In this document: positions 5,128 to 7,251 of the stretch, piece after piece
Position numbering within the stretch: position 1 is the first letter of the stretch
Layout of the letters: each line of letters starts with the position of its first letter
Source: OFTM10 sp964196195
GTDB taxonomy: Bacteria; Actinomycetota; Acidimicrobiia; Acidimicrobiales; Aldehydirespiratoraceae
Direction: 5' to 3'
Assembly: GCA_964196195.1 (NCBI GenBank)
Contig: CAXMSE010000008.1
Location: 1-7,251, forward strand
Length of the DNA stretch: 7,251 bases
Notes under the pieces: generated by a model
Told to the model about the DNA's origin: nothing
Database searches by the model: none
What the model saw: only the letters and a program-made list of their open reading frames with translations
Made by a program: the position numbers and the translations under genes

Positions 5128-7251
5128 GTGAGCTTCATCTACTCACTCGGCCACCGACACAAGCTCACGCCCGCAGACATGCAGCGTCTGCTCGGTGGGA
5201 AGGGCTTCGGCCTGTCACTCATGGCCGCGGAGCTGGAGCTGCCCGTTCCTCCTGGCTTCACCATCACCACCGATGCCTGCAACGAGTACCTGGCGAGCGG
5301 TTGGCCCGATGGTCTCGACGGGGAGCTCCGTCGCCACCTCGACGCCCTCGAGGAAGACTTGGGCCGCCGTCTCGGTGATGCGGACGACCCCCTGCTGGTG
5401 AGTGTGCGGTCGGGTGCGTCGGTTTCAATGCCCGGGATGATGGACACCATTCTCAACCTGGGCCTCACGTCGGAGTCGGTCGACGGCTTGGCGAAGATCA
5501 CCGGAGATGCGGCATTCGCAGTCGACTGCCACGAGCGTTTCCTGGAAATGTTCCGCTCCACAGTCGGAGTCGACGCGGTTCCCGACAATCCATGGGAACA
5601 GCTCCGGCTCGCCATCGGAGCCGTGTTCGACTCATGGAACAGCAAGCGGGCGATCGCCTACCGCTCCCGCGAAGGAATCGGTGATCGGCTCGGCACCGCC
5701 GTGACCGTGCAAGCCATGGTGTTCGGAAATCGTGGACCCACCTCGGCTAGCGGGGTCATGTTCACGCGGGATCCGGCCACCGGCTCGAGGGCAGCCTATG
5801 GCGACGTCCTGTTCGGTGCCCAGGGTGAAGACGTGGTGGCCGGCACCCATCAGACCCTCTCTCTCGATGCCCTCGACCACCACCTGCCAGCCATAGGCGA
5901 GCAGCTCCGCTCCTACGCCGACATCCTCGAACACCACCATCGTGATCTGTGCGACATCGAATTCACGATCGAGGACGGCGAGCTCTGGATGCTGCAGGTA
6001 CGGGTGGGCAAGCGCAGCCCCCAGGCGGCGGTACGGATCGCTCTGGAAATGGCCGAGGATGAGCAGTTCCCCCTCACGATGGAAGAGGCCATCCGCAGGG
6101 TCGGGTCCCACCTCCACGACCCGCCCTCCAGGGCAGTCGAGCGAGCACCGGGCACGGTCGCGCTCACCACGGGCCTGGGCGCTTCGCCCGGCGTGGCCAG
6201 CGGAGAGATCGCCACCCTCCCCGACCACGCCGAACAAGTCGCCTCGGCCGGCCGGCCCGTGATCCTGGTGAGGCCGGAAACATCGCCCTCTGATGTTCAC
6301 GGCATGACCCACGCCGAGGGCATTCTCACCGCAACGGGAGGCGTAGCCAGCCACGCAGCCGTAGTCGCCCGAGGGTGGGGTATCCCCGCTGTGGTCGGAG
6401 CCTCCGAGGTGAGCGTGAACGACGCAGGCATCCGAGTCGGCGACACAACTCTCGAGGTGGGCGACACGATCACAATCGATGGTTCGACCGGCGAAGTCTT
6501 CGTCGGCAATGTCTCGGGCCACACCGAGACCGTCCCCGAGGCTCTCACCCTGCTGAGATGGGCGGCGGAACTGGGCATAGAGATCCATGAGCATGTCGAT
6601 ACCGCTCTCCCCGATCGGGCCGTGACGGCATCGACGGTCACGAGCGAGGACGTGATCGGGGTGATAGCCATCAAGGGTTTCGTTTCCGCCGACTCGGTGG
6701 CCAAGGCGGCGATGACCGACCCGGACACTGCCGGTGAACTGCTCGACTGGCTGACCACCGACGGGATGGTGGAGGGATCGGGGCCGATGCTCCGCCTCAG
6801 CGAGATCGGAAAGGGGCGCGCCGATGAGCTGCTCGGCCGCGACCGCGACCTCCTGGGTCACGACATCGCCCGCTCAGCGCTCGACAACTTCCTCCCTCTC
6901 GATCACCGCCTGAAGTCGATCGTGACCCGATGGCAACTCAAGGAGTCCTCCGATGGGGCCATGACTCCGAACGATCACGACGACAACGCCTACGACGAAG
7001 CCGTGCTCGCCGACCTGTCAGCGATCGGTGAGGACGTGGCGACCTGGATCACTCCGCTGGCTCTGTCTCTCCCCCGGCTCGACAAGTATCGCTCCCGGAT
7101 CGACCTGGCGATGCAGCACATGCTTGCCGGAGATCATCGATTCATCGCCTCGCCGATCGTCGACAGCCTGCACAGTGTGTGGTTCGAGGTGCACGAGGAT
7201 CTCATTCGTCTCGCCGGAAGCACCCGAGCAGAGGAGACCGCGGCGGGCCGG
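5128..7251 (+). CDS. PPDK-like enzyme: ATP-grasp and phosphohistidine domains, no PEP/pyruvate barrel seen (C-terminus beyond window)
   Basis: 708 residues from GTG 5128 to the right edge, with no stop. Residues 1-310 are the PPDK nucleotide-binding domain: GGKGFGL with Lys25, VSVRSGASVSMPGMMDTILN with Arg94, FTRDPATG (212-219), AQGEDVVAG (231-239), and CDIEFTIEDGELWMLQVR with Asp276, Glu278, Gln290 and Arg292. These match the Clostridium symbiosum ATP/phosphate residues Lys22, Arg92, Asp321, Glu323, Gln335 and Arg337. About 45 residues are missing after ERFLEMF (135-141). The phosphohistidine domain (about 345-465) has GLGASPGVASG and GGVASHAAVVARG; the acceptor is His409. PPDK would then have a TIM barrel binding pyruvate/PEP. 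Instead, about 505-570 look like a winged helix (EDVIGVIAIKG, then MVEGSGPMLRLSEIGKG) and 575-708 are helical, with no recognisable barrel motif. M. tuberculosis Rv1127c is a known short PPDK-like protein. It can probably phosphorylate its His from ATP, but the acceptor molecule is unknown. Confidence 0.9.
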   Translation, partial: MSFIYSLGHRHKLTPADMQRLLGGKGFGLSLMAAELELPVPPGFTITTDACNEYLASGWPDGLDGELRRHLDALEEDLGRRLGDADDPLLVSVRSGASVSMPGMMDTILNLGLTSESVDGLAKITGDAAFAVDCHERFLEMFRSTVGVDAVPDNPWEQLRLAIGAVFDSWNSKRAIAYRSREGIGDRLGTAVTVQAMVFGNRGPTSASGVMFTRDPATGSRAAYGDVLFGAQGEDVVAGTHQTLSLDALDHHLPAIGEQLRSYADILEHHHRDLCDIEFTIEDGELWMLQVRVGKRSPQAAVRIALEMAEDEQFPLTMEEAIRRVGSHLHDPPSRAVERAPGTVALTTGLGASPGVASGEIATLPDHAEQVASAGRPVILVRPETSPSDVHGMTHAEGILTATGGVASHAAVVARGWGIPAVVGASEVSVNDAGIRVGDTTLEVGDTITIDGSTGEVFVGNVSGHTETVPEALTLLRWAAELGIEIHEHVDTALPDRAVTASTVTSEDVIGVIAIKGFVSADSVAKAAMTDPDTAGELLDWLTTDGMVEGSGPMLRLSEIGKGRADELLGRDRDLLGHDIARSALDNFLPLDHRLKSIVTRWQLKESSDGAMTPNDHDDNAYDEAVLADLSAIGEDVATWITPLALSLPRLDKYRSRIDLAMQHMLAGDHRFIASPIVDSLHSVWFEVHEDLIRLAGSTRAEETAAGR

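Noticed and set aside
5632..6861. 409-codon open frame on the minus strand
   Set aside because: It lies antisense to the well-conserved PPDK-like gene, including the ATP-grasp and His motifs. Its translation is Gly/Arg/His-rich with no recognisable domain, which is typical of antisense frames in GC-rich DNA.
1..7251. CRISPR arrays, tRNA or rRNA genes, insertion sequences
   Set aside because: I found no regularly spaced repeats, cloverleaf-like sequence, rRNA motif or transposase on either strand.

Overview
The window is GC-rich and gene-dense, with GTG starts, short intergenic gaps and a 4-bp stop/start overlap. It encodes a SARP (AfsR/DnrI-type) regulator fused to a cyclase-like domain, which points to an actinomycete-type bacterium (Actinomycetota). 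The Mycobacterium-like short pyruvate phosphate dikinase agrees with this. A lineage such as Acidimicrobiia is possible, but the window alone cannot settle it.

Layout. (1) 1-1116, minus: N-terminal 372 residues of a SARP regulator (winged helix, BTAD, then a degenerate class III cyclase domain), running off the left edge. (2) 1117-1223: divergent intergenic region with two exact 10-bp direct repeats at an 11-bp period, the geometry of SARP binding sites. (3) 1224-2045, plus: a diverged PanB-family (ketopantoate hydroxymethyltransferase) protein that keeps the fold motifs but appears to have lost the metal ligands. (4) 2046-2235: tandem hairpins between convergent genes. (5) 2236-2964, minus: a LuxR/NarL-type regulator with a receiver-like domain lacking the phosphoacceptor Asp. 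(6) 2965-3069: divergent promoter region with a perfect 7-2-7 palindrome. (7) 3070-3627, plus: a secreted beta/gamma-crystallin-fold protein (peptidase inhibitor I36-like). (8) about 3657-4280, plus: an ECF sigma factor whose N-terminus has no canonical start codon. The frame does extend back to a GTG overlapping the crystallin stop codon, but a TGA interrupts it. (9) 4277-5002, plus: a single-pass membrane protein with a six-cysteine ectodomain, in the position of an anti-sigma factor. (10) 5128-7251, plus: a PPDK-like enzyme with ATP-grasp and phosphohistidine domains. A winged-helix-like segment and a helical region follow where PPDK normally has its PEP/pyruvate barrel. It runs off the right edge.

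How the genes may work together. The sigma gene and the membrane protein gene overlap (ATGA) and form a probable sigma/anti-sigma pair. The secreted crystallin-like protein lies directly upstream on the same strand, so the three could be one envelope-response locus next to a divergent LuxR-like regulator. The SARP may control itself and the divergent PanB-like gene. These links are inferred from position only. The strongest leads are the broken or non-canonical start of the sigma factor, the metal-ligand-less PanB homologue, and the PPDK lacking its barrel.
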